DNA of 64,000 nt. Source: Rhodococcus triatomae BKS 15-14. GTDB lineage: Bacteria > Actinomycetota > Actinomycetes > Mycobacteriales > Mycobacteriaceae. This document shows positions 43,228-52,296 of the stretch, piece after piece. The stretch spans positions 62,001-126,000 of the forward strand of contig AODO01000062.1 in assembly GCA_000341795.1 (NCBI GenBank). The letters are read 5' to 3'. Under the pieces are notes generated by a model. The model had not been told where the DNA came from. It ran no database searches and saw only the letters and a program-made list of their open reading frames with translations. Positions within the stretch are counted from its first letter, which is position 1, and the number at the start of each line of letters is the position of its first letter. Position numbers and translations under genes: made by a program.

Positions 43228-44247
43228 GTGAACAAGGATGTCGAGCACAGTCGCGCGCGAGTCAGTCGCCGCCGGGCGTTGGCTCTCGGCGGCACCGTCG
43301 GACTGAGCGGTCTCATCGCGGCGTGTGCGGGCGGCGGGTCCGACACAGCGGCGACCAACGCCTCCGCCACGGGGGTCGCCGCCGCGACCGGGACGGCGAC
43401 CGCCGGTGACGATGCGCTCGCCCTGCTGGCCCGGGCGCCGCAGTGCGTGACCAGCCAGGAGGAGACGCAGGGGCCGTACTGGTTCGACGTCGACTCCATC
43501 CGCAACGACATCCGTGAGGACCGCCCCGGCACCACCTTCGAACTGGTCCTGCGGGTGCAGGACTCGGCGACGTGCACACCGGAGGGCGGCGGCGGCATCG
43601 CGAACGCGGTCGTCGAGATCTGGCACTGCGACGCGGGCGGCGTGTACTCCGGCTTCGAGTCCGGATCGATGGGCGCGAACGGCGGTCCGCCGTCCGGTTC
43701 CGGCGGAATGCAGCCGCCGTCGGGAATGGGACAGCCGCCGTCGGGGATGCCGCCGTCCGGAATGGGCCAGCCGCCCGAGGGCATGGAGCCCCCGGAGGGG
43801 ATGGAACCCCCGCAGGGCGGCCAGGGCGGTCCGCAGGGTGAGGGCGGCGCACCCGGCGAGGGCACGGGCGAGACGTCGGACGGTTCGTACAGCGTCGGCG
43901 ACACCGAATCCACACCGACCGACGACGGCACGTACCTGCGCGGCGCGCAGACCACGGACACGAACGGTGTCGCGACGTTCACCACGATCTTCCCGGGCTG
44001 GTACACGGGCCGCACCACGCACATCCACCTGAAGGTGCACGTGAACAAGGAGACGGTGCTGACGACACAGCTGTTCTTCGAGGAGGACCTCGTCGGGGAG
44101 ATCTACGCGACCAGCCCGTACGACGAGCACTCCGGCTGGGAGGACAACGTCACCAATGCGACCGACGGCATCTTCGACGAGTCCGGAATGGTGACCGTCG
44201 AGAAGACCGCCGACGGCTACCGCGGCGCCATCAACATCGGGGTGTAG
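43228..44247 (+). CDS. Exported intradiol ring-cleavage dioxygenase with low-complexity insert
   Basis: 339 residues. The N-terminus SRRRALALGG followed by LIAAC indicates Tat export and lipid anchoring. The dioxygenase core has ETQGPYWFD, VEIWHCDAGGVYSGF (candidate Tyr iron ligand) and PGWYTGRTTHIHLKVHV (Tyr and two His ligands), followed by TTQLFFEEDL. Between the two ligand blocks (about 152-228) lies a Gly/Pro/Met/Gln-rich stretch built on PPSGM, PPEGM and PPQGG repeats, absent from catechol dioxygenases. The type is the secreted protocatechuate-dioxygenase-like group. GTG start with GGAGTGGA upstream. Substrate unknown. Confidence 0.85.
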   Translation: MNKDVEHSRARVSRRRALALGGTVGLSGLIAACAGGGSDTAATNASATGVAAATGTATAGDDALALLARAPQCVTSQEETQGPYWFDVDSIRNDIREDRPGTTFELVLRVQDSATCTPEGGGGIANAVVEIWHCDAGGVYSGFESGSMGANGGPPSGSGGMQPPSGMGQPPSGMPPSGMGQPPEGMEPPEGMEPPQGGQGGPQGEGGAPGEGTGETSDGSYSVGDTESTPTDDGTYLRGAQTTDTNGVATFTTIFPGWYTGRTTHIHLKVHVNKETVLTTQLFFEEDLVGEIYATSPYDEHSGWEDNVTNATDGIFDESGMVTVEKTADGYRGAINIGV

Positions 44248-44255
44248 GCGCTCCG

Positions 44256-44305
44256 CGCCTGTGCGCGTTTTTGGTAGTCAGAGCTACCAGAAGCGCGCAC
44301 AGGCG
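44256..44305 (+). terminator. Composite hairpin between dioxygenase and M13 peptidase genes
   Basis: Outer 12-bp arms CGCCTGTGCGCG / CGCGCACAGGCG and an inner 6-bp stem TGGTAG / CTACCA around a short loop. It starts shortly after the dioxygenase stop. A related outer stem recurs at 55589-55640. Confidence 0.65.
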
Positions 44306-44314
44306 GTGTGCCGC

Positions 44315-44320
44315 CACAAT
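44315..44320 (+). promoter_or_regulatory. -10 element of the M13 peptidase gene
   Basis: CACAAT is followed by GGAGGG and the ATG at 44327. The 6-nt gap indicates a leaderless start; the GGAGGG directly abuts the ATG and is too close for normal ribosome binding. Confidence 0.4.
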
Positions 44321-44326
44321 GGAGGG

Positions 44327-46285
44327 ATGACGCGTTCCGGAATCGACCTCACCCATCTCGACACGGGCGTCCGCGCCCAGGACGACCTGTTCGTCCACGT
44401 CAACGGCCAGTGGCTCGACAACTACGTGATTCCCGCCGACCGGGCCGTGGACGGCGCCTTCCGCACTCTCTACGACCAGGCCGAGATCGACGTTCGCGCG
44501 ATCATCACCGAGGCCGCCGACACCGGCAGTGCCGACGGCAGCGCCGCGCAGCAGATCGGCGACCTGTACCTGTCGTTCATGGACGCCGACGCGGTCGAGA
44601 GCGCGGGACTGGACCCCATCGCCGACGAGCTCGCCGCCGTCGACGCCGTCGCGGACACGGCCGAGCTGGCCGCGTTGCTCGGCAGCCTGCAGCGCACCGG
44701 GGTCGGTGGCGTGATCGGCAACTACGTCGACACCGACGCCAAGAACTCCGCCCGCTACCTGGTGCACCTGACACAGTCGGGGATCAGCCTCCCCGACGAG
44801 TCGTACTACCGCGAGGACTCCTACGCCCCCATCCGGGACGCCTTCCTGACGCACGTCGAGGCGATGTTGACCCTCGCGGGACGCCCCGACCCGTCGGGTG
44901 CCGCGCGGCGCATCCTGGACCTGGAGACGGCGATCGCCTCCGGACACTGGGACGTCGTCAAGCGACGCGACGCCGAGCTGAGCTACAACCTCGTCACCCT
45001 GACCGACCTCGCCACCGAGAACGCCGGATTCGACTGGGAAGAGTGGATTTCCGGCCTGGGCGGTACCCCCGAGTCGTTCGCGGAACTGGTGGTCCGGCAG
45101 CCGAGCTTCCTCACGAACCTGACCGCACTGTGGACCGATCGGCCGCTCGCCGAGTGGCAGGAGTGGCTGGCGTGGAAGGTGATCCACGCCCGCGCCGCCT
45201 ACCTGACCGAGGCGCTCGTCGCGGAGAACTTCGCCTTCTACGGCAAGACACTGTCGGGCACCGAGGAGAACCGGGAGCGCTGGAAGCGCGCCGTCACCCT
45301 GGTTCAGGACCTGCTCGGCGAAGCCGTCGGGCAGCTGTACGTGGAGCGGCACTTCCCGCCCGCCGCCAAAGCCCGCATGCAGGAACTGGTCGCGAACCTC
45401 CAGGAGGCATACCGCCGCAACATCACCGACCTCGAGTGGATGGGGGCGGACACCCGCAAGGCCGCGCTGGCGAAGCTGGAGAAGTTCACCCCGAAGATCG
45501 GCTACCCCGACCGCTGGCGTGACTACTCGGGACTGACCATCTCCTCGGACGACCTCCTCGGCAACTTCCGTCGCGGGTACGCGCACGAACACGACCGGGA
45601 CCTCGCCAAGCTCGGCGGACCCGTCGACCGCGACGAGTGGTTCATGACGCCGCAGACCGTCAATGCCTACTACAACCCGGGCATGAACGAAATCGTCTTC
45701 CCCGCAGCGATTCTGCAGCCGCCGTTCTTCGATGCGGATGCCGACGACGCCGCCAACTACGGGGGGATCGGCGCGGTCATCGGACACGAGATCGGGCACG
45801 GTTTCGACGACCAGGGCGCCAAGTACGACGGCGACGGCAACATGATCGACTGGTGGACCGACGACGACCGCACCGAGTTCGGCAAGCGCACGAAGGCACT
45901 CGTCGAGCAGTACAACGAGTTCGAGCCGAAGGCACTGCCCGGCCACAAGGTCAACGGCGAGTTCACGATCGGCGAGAACATCGGTGACCTCGGTGGCCTG
46001 TCCATCGCCCTGGAGGCGTACCGTATCGCCCTCGAAGGGCAGGACGCTCCGGAGCTGGACGGCCTGACCGGCCTGCAGCGCGTGTTCTTCGGATGGGCTC
46101 AGGTGTGGCGGACCAAGGCCCGCAACGAGGAGGCGCTGCGGCGCCTCGCCGTCGATCCGCATTCGCCGCCGGAGTTCCGCTGCAATGGCGTCGTCCGCAA
46201 CCTCGACGGCTTCCACGAGGCCTTCGACGTGCAGCCGGGTGACGCCCTCTTCCTGGAGCCGGAGAAGCGCGTCAAGATCTGGTGA
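44327..46285 (+). CDS. M13 family zinc endopeptidase (Zmp1/PepO-like)
   Basis: 652-residue neprilysin-like peptidase. Zinc site HEIGH at 487-491 with the third ligand in ENIGD at 550-554; substrate-binding NAYYNP and NEIVFPAAILQPPFF lie upstream. Length and layout match M. tuberculosis Zmp1 (Rv0198c). No signal peptide is visible, as in Zmp1, so it is either cytoplasmic or exported by a non-classical route. The C-terminus ends VKIW instead of the usual CxxW. Flanked by two strong hairpins, hence monocistronic. Confidence 0.93.
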   Translation: MTRSGIDLTHLDTGVRAQDDLFVHVNGQWLDNYVIPADRAVDGAFRTLYDQAEIDVRAIITEAADTGSADGSAAQQIGDLYLSFMDADAVESAGLDPIADELAAVDAVADTAELAALLGSLQRTGVGGVIGNYVDTDAKNSARYLVHLTQSGISLPDESYYREDSYAPIRDAFLTHVEAMLTLAGRPDPSGAARRILDLETAIASGHWDVVKRRDAELSYNLVTLTDLATENAGFDWEEWISGLGGTPESFAELVVRQPSFLTNLTALWTDRPLAEWQEWLAWKVIHARAAYLTEALVAENFAFYGKTLSGTEENRERWKRAVTLVQDLLGEAVGQLYVERHFPPAAKARMQELVANLQEAYRRNITDLEWMGADTRKAALAKLEKFTPKIGYPDRWRDYSGLTISSDDLLGNFRRGYAHEHDRDLAKLGGPVDRDEWFMTPQTVNAYYNPGMNEIVFPAAILQPPFFDADADDAANYGGIGAVIGHEIGHGFDDQGAKYDGDGNMIDWWTDDDRTEFGKRTKALVEQYNEFEPKALPGHKVNGEFTIGENIGDLGGLSIALEAYRIALEGQDAPELDGLTGLQRVFFGWAQVWRTKARNEEALRRLAVDPHSPPEFRCNGVVRNLDGFHEAFDVQPGDALFLEPEKRVKIW

Positions 46286-46291
46286 CCCGTT

Positions 46292-46331
46292 GGGTGCACT
46301 GTCGGACGCACCGCGCTCCGACAGTGCACCC
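46292..46331. terminator. Bidirectional terminator between M13 and DUF2252 genes
   Basis: Perfect 15-bp stem (46292-46306 with 46317-46331) and 10-nt loop between convergent genes. Confidence 0.75.
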
Positions 46332-46337
46332 CGTCGG

Positions 46338-47699
46338 CTATGCCCGGGACGCCTTCACTCGCTCGTAGTCGGCACGGTTCTGCTTCTCGTACCCGAGGGC
46401 GTACTCGACGATCGCCTCCTCGAACGACGTCCCCGATCCGAGGTAGCCGGCGATGGCGACGGGGTCACCCGTGCGCGCGTGCGCCTTGACGAGGGCGATC
46501 GCGCACATGCGCGCGTACAGCCGCATGCCGTCGGGGCGCATGGTCGCGATGTCGAAGCCGCCCTTCTTGTCCCGGAGCTGCCGGACGTAGAAGTTGCGAC
46601 CGAGCGGACCGGTGCCGGTGAACCAGCCGAGGAACGGATCGGACGCGCTCTGGATCATCCGTTGCCCGTCGACGACCCGCTGGCCCTGGTCGGGATAGTG
46701 GTGCCCCTCCACGTAGGGCGCGAGCACCGATCGCTGCGCCTCCTTGATCTGGAGGAACAGGGGGTCGTTGGCGTTGTCGCCGACGAAGAGCGCCATCATG
46801 CACATCGTCCCGACCGAGCCGACGCCGACGACCTTGCGCGCGATGTCCTGGAACCGGTACCGCTGCACCAGTTGCCGTCGGTCGGGAGCCAACGTCTCGA
46901 GATAGTCCGCGTAGGCGTCCGTCAGCAGACGGGTCGCTTCGACGTGCCGCTCGTAGGGCAGCCGCACGATCAGTGGCGGCTCCTCCTTGATCCGCCACCC
47001 GACCTCCGTCTGTTGCGCGAATCGCTTGAGGGCACCGAGTTGGGTCCGCCGCTCCGCCTTCGCCATCGCCGCGTTCGCGACACCGATCCGGGACTTCTTG
47101 AAGTCCCCGCGTACCGACTCGAGCGCGGCTTCGACCTCGATCCGCGCGTACCAGATGTCGAGCGCCGTCATGGTGGCGGCGCGACGCATCAGCTCGCAGT
47201 AGGACTGGACGGCGGACCGGACCGCCGATCGGGCGTCGGCGACGGTGTGGCCGTTGTCGAGTGCGGCGATGACGAGCGAGGCGGCGAGTCGTTTCACGTC
47301 CCATTCGAACGGCCCGCGGTGCACCTCGTCGAAGTCGTTGAGGTCGAACACGAGTCGACGATCGGGGGCGGCGAACAACCCGAAGTTCGCGAGGTGGGCG
47401 TCTCCGCAGGCTTCGACGAGCAGATCGGTGCGGGGCCCGTGTGCGAGGTCCCAGGCCATGATCCCCGCGGAACCGCGGAAGAACGTGAACGGCGACACGA
47501 GCATCCGCTCGTAACGCAGCGGCACCAGCTCCTGGACGCGCAGCGCGTTCTGCTGCTCGAGCACCACGACGGGGTCCGGACGATCCGCCGCCGGCTCCCA
47601 CTGGGCATGGGAGGTTCGGGGAACGCTCGCCCGCATGGCCTTACCCGCCCTGCGGCGTTCGTCGACAGGAACTGGATGCGCGTACGCCGGACCCACCAT
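46338..47699 (-). CDS. DUF2252 family protein
   Basis: 453 residues. The family has a protein-kinase/aminoglycoside-phosphotransferase-like fold. GDAHLANFG near 115 corresponds to the catalytic loop (HxDxxxxN-like) and FDLNDFDEV near 135 to the metal-binding DFD. FTFFRGSAGIMAWDLA near the N-terminus is another family mark. Substrate unknown. ATG at 47699 is supported by TATCCT exactly 6 nt upstream; no ribosome-binding site is seen. Confidence 0.88.
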   Translation of the reverse strand: MVGPAYAHPVPVDERRRAGKAMRASVPRTSHAQWEPAADRPDPVVVLEQQNALRVQELVPLRYERMLVSPFTFFRGSAGIMAWDLAHGPRTDLLVEACGDAHLANFGLFAAPDRRLVFDLNDFDEVHRGPFEWDVKRLAASLVIAALDNGHTVADARSAVRSAVQSYCELMRRAATMTALDIWYARIEVEAALESVRGDFKKSRIGVANAAMAKAERRTQLGALKRFAQQTEVGWRIKEEPPLIVRLPYERHVEATRLLTDAYADYLETLAPDRRQLVQRYRFQDIARKVVGVGSVGTMCMMALFVGDNANDPLFLQIKEAQRSVLAPYVEGHHYPDQGQRVVDGQRMIQSASDPFLGWFTGTGPLGRNFYVRQLRDKKGGFDIATMRPDGMRLYARMCAIALVKAHARTGDPVAIAGYLGSGTSFEEAIVEYALGYEKQNRADYERVKASRA

Positions 47700-47705
47700 C
47701 GACAG

Positions 47706-47711
47706 AGGATA
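47706..47711 (-). promoter_or_regulatory. -10 element of the DUF2252 gene (leaderless)
   Basis: On the minus strand TATCCT, then CTGTCG, then the ATG at 47699. Confidence 0.45.
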
Positions 47712-47751
47712 CCGCCGCCGCGCGCCGCCGCGCGTGTTCGGCGGCGGCGCG

Positions 47752-49533
47752 TCACCCGGCCAGCGCCACGCCCGCAGTCGAGATCCGCAACGCCGTGACC
47801 AGGTCCCGGTACAGCTCGTCGGACTCCATCAGTTCCGCGTGGGTGCCGCGGGCCCGGATGTGTCCGTCCTCCATGACGAGGATGGTGTCGGCGTCGATGA
47901 CCGTCGACAGTCGGTGCGCAATGGTGACGACGGCACCGGTCTGCGCGAGTTCGCTGATGACGTCCTGGATCGCGGCCTCGGTGCGCCCGTCGATCTGCGC
48001 GGTCGCCTCGTCGAGCAGGAGCACCTCGGGTTGCCGCACGATCGCGCGTGCGAGGGCGATGCGCTGCCGCTGACCACCGGAGACGTTGGTCGAGGTGAGG
48101 TCGGTGTCGAGGCCGTGTTCCATCGCGCGGACTGTGTCCTCGAGATGCACCGCCCGCAGCGCCGTCCAGATCTCGTCCTCGCTCGCCTCGGGGTAGGTGA
48201 ACTGCACGTTGGAGCGGATGGTGCCGGGCACCACGGGAGTTTCCTGCTCGACGTACGCGAGCCGGGCGCGCACCTGGTCGAACGGCAGCTGGCTGTAGGG
48301 CGTGCCGTCGAGGAGGATCTCGCCGTCGTCCGGGTGGAGGAAGCGCAGGAGGAGGGAGAACATGGTCGTCTTGCCTGCGCCGGACGGGCCGACGATGGCG
48401 GTGTGACCGCGTGCGGGGATGGCGGCGCTGACTCCCTTGAGTGCGGGCTCCGACCCCGGCGCGTATCGGGCGGTGACGTCGACGAATTCGAGGACCGGTG
48501 GCGCGGACTCGGCGGTCCGGGCCGGCAGTTCGACCACCACGGCGTCACGGTCGCCGGGTTCCTCGACCTCCATGTCGTGGACTTCCCGGATCCGCGCGGC
48601 GGCGGCAACGCCGGCCTGAATGGTCGCGAGGTCCGCCGCGAGCTGCGCGACCGGCGGCGCGAGCTGGAATGCGTAGAGCAGGAACGCGATCAGTCCCGAC
48701 ACCTCGAGTGCGCCCGCTCCGACACGCCACGCGCCGAAGGCGAGGCTGCCCGCGATGGCGAGCTGCATTCCGCCGGCGACCACGGCCCACACCACGGCGC
48801 CCCGGCGGGCGGCCCGCACACTGTGGCGCCGGGACTCGCGGGCGTCGACCATGATCCGCGCGGCCTCGCGGGACTCCGCGCGGGAGGACTTGACGGTGCG
48901 GATCGCGTGGAGCGCGCCCTCGAGCCCACCGCCGAGCCTGCCGACGTATTCCTGGGAGAGTCGCTGCGACCTGCCCATCGCGGGCATCAACACCGCGGCG
49001 GCGACTCCGACGACGACGAGTCCGCCGAGCGCGACGAGGAAGAGCACCGGATCCAGTGTGGCCATGAGGACGAGGGTGCCGACGATCGACACGGCCGCGA
49101 GGACGAGCTGGGCGAGAGCCGTGGAGGTGGCCTCGCGCAGGAGGACGGTGTCCGAGGTGACTCGGGTGACGAGTTCGCCGGACGGCCGTGTGGCGATGCT
49201 CGCGACCGTCGCCCGGAAGTAGCGCTGAACCATCGACTCCCGCGCCTCGAACACGACGCGAGCGGCGAGCACCCCCATGAGGTTGTGGTAGACGAAACCG
49301 ATGATTCCCGCGGTCGCGAGGACCGTCCCGAGCACCACGGCCGGCGTCACGATGCTCTCGCCGCGCGCGAGGGCGTCGAGGATCACCTTGATCAGCATCG
49401 GCGTCGCCAGCCCGGCGGCGGCGAACAGGAGGCCGAGCACCATTCCGACGAAGAGCGACCAGCGGTTCGGCCGGATGAACGTCCACAGCAGCCGAGCGTT
49501 CGGCCACGACCGCTTCGCGGGTGAGTCAGACAT
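47752..49533 (-). CDS. ABC multidrug/lipid exporter (half-transporter)
   Basis: 593 residues with six membrane spans (about 25-310) fused to one ATPase domain (about 345-585). Walker A GPSGAGKTT, Q-loop VEQETPVV, signature VSGGQRQRIALARA, Walker B LLLDEATAQ and H-loop IAHRLS are complete, so a homodimer can work. ATG at 49533 or 49539 (MGMSDSP). The 72-bp gap to the divergent tetR gene carries promoters for both; regulation by that TetR protein is likely. Substrate unknown. Confidence 0.9.
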   Translation of the reverse strand: MSDSPAKRSWPNARLLWTFIRPNRWSLFVGMVLGLLFAAAGLATPMLIKVILDALARGESIVTPAVVLGTVLATAGIIGFVYHNLMGVLAARVVFEARESMVQRYFRATVASIATRPSGELVTRVTSDTVLLREATSTALAQLVLAAVSIVGTLVLMATLDPVLFLVALGGLVVVGVAAAVLMPAMGRSQRLSQEYVGRLGGGLEGALHAIRTVKSSRAESREAARIMVDARESRRHSVRAARRGAVVWAVVAGGMQLAIAGSLAFGAWRVGAGALEVSGLIAFLLYAFQLAPPVAQLAADLATIQAGVAAAARIREVHDMEVEEPGDRDAVVVELPARTAESAPPVLEFVDVTARYAPGSEPALKGVSAAIPARGHTAIVGPSGAGKTTMFSLLLRFLHPDDGEILLDGTPYSQLPFDQVRARLAYVEQETPVVPGTIRSNVQFTYPEASEDEIWTALRAVHLEDTVRAMEHGLDTDLTSTNVSGGQRQRIALARAIVRQPEVLLLDEATAQIDGRTEAAIQDVISELAQTGAVVTIAHRLSTVIDADTILVMEDGHIRARGTHAELMESDELYRDLVTALRISTAGVALAG

Positions 49534-49599
49534 ACCCATAGTGGTACATCAGTGTCCCATTTCAGTCAATCGGCGTTTCTTTTGGAACCTTTACACTGC

Positions 49600-49605
49600 T
49601 AATGT
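49600..49605 (+). promoter_or_regulatory. -10 element of the tetR gene (leaderless)
   Basis: TAATGT, then GAATTC, then the ATG at 49612. No ribosome-binding site. Confidence 0.5.
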
Positions 49606-49611
49606 GAATTC

Positions 49612-50187
49612 ATGACGATCTCGGGAACGACCGAATCGGGCACCAAGGCCCGAACACGGCGGGCCATTCTCGACGCAGCCGTCGACGTGCTGAGCAGGAA
49701 CCACGCCGCCCCGTTGAGCGAGATCGCCACCGCAGCCGACGTGGGGCGCAGCACGCTGCACCGCTACTACCCCGAGCGAGGCGACCTGGTGGCCGCCCTC
49801 GGCGACCACGCTCTCGACCAACTCGACGCCGCCCTCGTCCGCGCGCGGCCTGCCGAGGGGCCGGCGGACTCCGCGCTGCGCCGGATGAGCCACGAGTGCT
49901 TCGAGATCGGCCCGACACTGGCTCTGGTCTACGGCGATCCGCAGGTGCTGTCCAACGCGGCGTTCTGGATTCGCCTCCACAGCGCCGACAAGCCGCTCGT
50001 CGACCTGCTCGAACGCGGTTTCGCCGAGGGCACCTTCACGAGCGATCTCCAGGTCCGCTGGATTCGGCGGATGCTGTGGTGGTGCCTGCTCACCGGATGG
50101 GAGGCGTTCAACCACGAGCAGTACTCCCGAACCGAGGCACTCGAGGCGATCGACGAGACCGTCGCGCGACTCACCGGCACGCGCTGA
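49612..50187 (+). CDS. TetR family regulator, divergent from ABC exporter
   Basis: 191 residues. HTH: ARTRRAILDAAVDVLSRNHAAPLSEIATAADVGRSTLHRYYPERGDLVAAL. The ligand-binding half is Trp-rich near its end (RWIRRMLWWCLLTGWEAF). Its position suggests repression of the exporter and relief by the pump's substrate. Leaderless start as described. Confidence 0.88.
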   Translation: MTISGTTESGTKARTRRAILDAAVDVLSRNHAAPLSEIATAADVGRSTLHRYYPERGDLVAALGDHALDQLDAALVRARPAEGPADSALRRMSHECFEIGPTLALVYGDPQVLSNAAFWIRLHSADKPLVDLLERGFAEGTFTSDLQVRWIRRMLWWCLLTGWEAFNHEQYSRTEALEAIDETVARLTGTR

Positions 50188-50262
50188 AACCCTCGGATGC
50201 GACCACGAGTCGCGTCGCCCTCCGCCACGACCTTGCGCGCCGCCCGAACGCGTGACTTAATC

Positions 50263-50280
50263 TGAGTACGTGCGTAGTCA
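50263..50280. promoter_or_regulatory. Imperfect palindrome before the MpaB-type gene
   Basis: TGA-G-TACG-TG-CGTA-G-TCA is symmetrical except at two central and two flanking bases. It directly follows a -10-like TAATCT (50258-50263). Possible TetR operator. Confidence 0.35.
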
Positions 50281-50316
50281 GAATTGACGCGGTACCGGAA
50301 CCGTACGGGGGATGCG

Positions 50317-51147
50317 ATGCGGAGGATCGAGACTCTGGGGGACCTGCTCTCCCCGCTGGGAAACACCATCAACTCGGCGAACGTGGTCATGCAACTGTCG
50401 CTGGCGGGGGTCGGCCACGGCGTCGTCGACAGCACCGTCGACACCGGCCGCGCCGACCTGCACCCGGTGAAGCGGGCCCGGACCACCACGACGTACCTCG
50501 CCGTCGCGCTGTACGGAACCCAGGCCGACCGTGACTACGTCCACGAGTCGGTCCGCGCGATCCACGCCCGCGTCGTCTCCGCGCCGAATGCCCCGGTCGC
50601 GTACAGCGCCAATTCGCCGAAACTCCAGCTCTGGGTGGCGGTGTGCCTGTTCAAGTACTTCGTCGACCAGTACGAGTTCCTCTACGGACCGCTCACCGAC
50701 GACGAGTTCGAACGGGCGCTGCGGGCCGGGGTCACCCTCGGCAGCACCCTGAACGTCCGACCCGAACAGTGGCCGTCGACCCGGCTGCAGTACGACGAAC
50801 AGTGGAAGGTGGGCCTGGACGCGATCTCCATGACGGACGAGGTCCGCGGCTACCTCCGGGACCTGTGCGATCTCGGCTTCCTCCAGGTCCGTCTCGGCCT
50901 GCTCGGCCGAGTGGTGCACACGGTGCTCGGCCGCCGCTTCGAACTCGTCACGCGAGGGGCGCTGCCCCCGGAGTTCCGTACCCTCATGCACTACTCGTGG
51001 ACCGACCGCGACCAGCGCGCCTTCGACGCGTACCTGCGCCGGATGCGGATCCTGCACCGGTGGACGCGCCCGCTGTGGCCGCTGCCGTGGAAGGCGCACC
51101 TGCTGGACATGCGGATCCGCAGACGGTTGGGCAGGCCCGTCTTCTGA
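50317..51147 (+). CDS. MpaB/latex-clearing-type oxygenase family protein (DUF2236)
   Basis: 276 residues with the DUF2236 pattern: ARTTTTYLAVALYG, DYVHESVRAIHARV, VAYSANSPKLQLWVAVCLFKYFVDQYE and GFLQVRLGLLGRVVHTVLG. The family includes fungal MpaB oxygenase and b-type cytochrome latex-clearing protein; conserved Arg, Thr and His residues bind haem in the latter. No signal peptide, unlike latex-clearing protein, so a cytoplasmic role is likely. ATG at 50317 has GGGGGA upstream; TTG at 50284 is an alternative. Substrate unknown. Confidence 0.8.
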   Translation: MRRIETLGDLLSPLGNTINSANVVMQLSLAGVGHGVVDSTVDTGRADLHPVKRARTTTTYLAVALYGTQADRDYVHESVRAIHARVVSAPNAPVAYSANSPKLQLWVAVCLFKYFVDQYEFLYGPLTDDEFERALRAGVTLGSTLNVRPEQWPSTRLQYDEQWKVGLDAISMTDEVRGYLRDLCDLGFLQVRLGLLGRVVHTVLGRRFELVTRGALPPEFRTLMHYSWTDRDQRAFDAYLRRMRILHRWTRPLWPLPWKAHLLDMRIRRRLGRPVF

Positions 51148-51192
51148 CGCGACGCGGGCGTGTGCCCCGGCGGCCCAACCGGATTCGCCGGC

Positions 51193-52158
51193 TCAGCGGT
51201 TCCAGTCGCCGAGACCGTCGCTGCCACCGAGGGTGCCGCCCGCCGTGTTCACGACGACCACCGGGTCACCCTTGCGGGCGTTCTCGAAGAACCACTTGCC
51301 GTCCTCGGTGCTCACGTTCAGGCATCCGTGGCTGACGTTGCTGTAGCCCTGCTGCTGAACCGACCACGGCGCCGCGTGCACGAAGATGCCGCTGTAGGAG
51401 AGACGGGTCGCGTACTCCACGTAGGTGCGGTAGCCGTTGGGCGAGTCGACCGGGACCCCGTACGTGGACGAGTCCATGTACATGTCGCGGTGCTTCTCCC
51501 CGACGATGTAGATCCCGTTCGGGGTCTCGTCGCCGGGCTTCCCGAACGACGTCGGCATCGTCTTGACCACCTCACCGTTGCGGGTGACGGTGATCTGCTT
51601 GGTCGTGTCGTCCGCCGTCGTCACCACCGCGTCCCCGATCGAGAACGCGGACCGCGAACCACCGGCCTCGACGACGACCTCGGTGTGCGCCGGCCAGAAC
51701 TCGGTGGGGCGCCACCGGACCTGACTGTTGCTCGTCCAGTAGAAGTGCCCGTCGACCTTGGGCGTTGTGGTGATCCGGATGGCCCGCTCGGCCACTGCCC
51801 GGTCCCCGATCGACTCGGTGAACGAGATGATGATCGGCTGGGCGACACCGACGACCTCACCCTCGGACGGGTTGAGCCGCGGCGCACTGAAGTTCGCCGG
51901 CCCGATCGCGGGCTCGGCGGGCGCGGGCATGGGCAGGCCGGGGATCTGCGGGATCGCCACACCCGGCAAGCCGGGAATCTCTGCGGGCAGCTGCGGAAGC
52001 TCGAACGCGGGCAGCTCCGGACCGCCCGGGAAGAGAGGAACCGCAGCGGCGGGTGCCGCGACGGCGACGGTCACCGCGGTCACCGCGACGACGGCCGCGG
52101 CCCATCGCCGTCCCCGGCGACCTGCGGTTCCGTTCGGACCGAACGAGCGTGTGCGCAT
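51193..52158 (-). CDS. L,D-transpeptidase (YkuD domain, cell wall)
   Basis: 321-residue exported enzyme that forms 3-3 peptidoglycan cross-links. A signal peptide/membrane anchor (about 18-38) is followed by a Pro/Leu-rich segment with PGLPG-like repeats, an Ig-like domain (about 85-175) and the YkuD domain. The active site is FVHAAPWSVQQQGYSNVSHGCLN, with the catalytic Cys in SHGC. Layout is that of mycobacterial Ldt proteins. ATG at 52158 chosen because the signal peptide begins there. Confidence 0.92.
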   Translation of the reverse strand: MRTRSFGPNGTAGRRGRRWAAAVVAVTAVTVAVAAPAAAVPLFPGGPELPAFELPQLPAEIPGLPGVAIPQIPGLPMPAPAEPAIGPANFSAPRLNPSEGEVVGVAQPIIISFTESIGDRAVAERAIRITTTPKVDGHFYWTSNSQVRWRPTEFWPAHTEVVVEAGGSRSAFSIGDAVVTTADDTTKQITVTRNGEVVKTMPTSFGKPGDETPNGIYIVGEKHRDMYMDSSTYGVPVDSPNGYRTYVEYATRLSYSGIFVHAAPWSVQQQGYSNVSHGCLNVSTEDGKWFFENARKGDPVVVVNTAGGTLGGSDGLGDWNR

Positions 52159-52296
52159 TGAATCCCCATCCGTGCAGCGGTTCACGGCTCCGCGTTGCCG
52201 GAGCCGACCCATTAACACACGGTTGGACGGGGTTTGGCGAATAAGGTGATCCGGGTCCCACGGCTCCCGTGGCCCGTCACCTCGGGGTGTTCGTCG

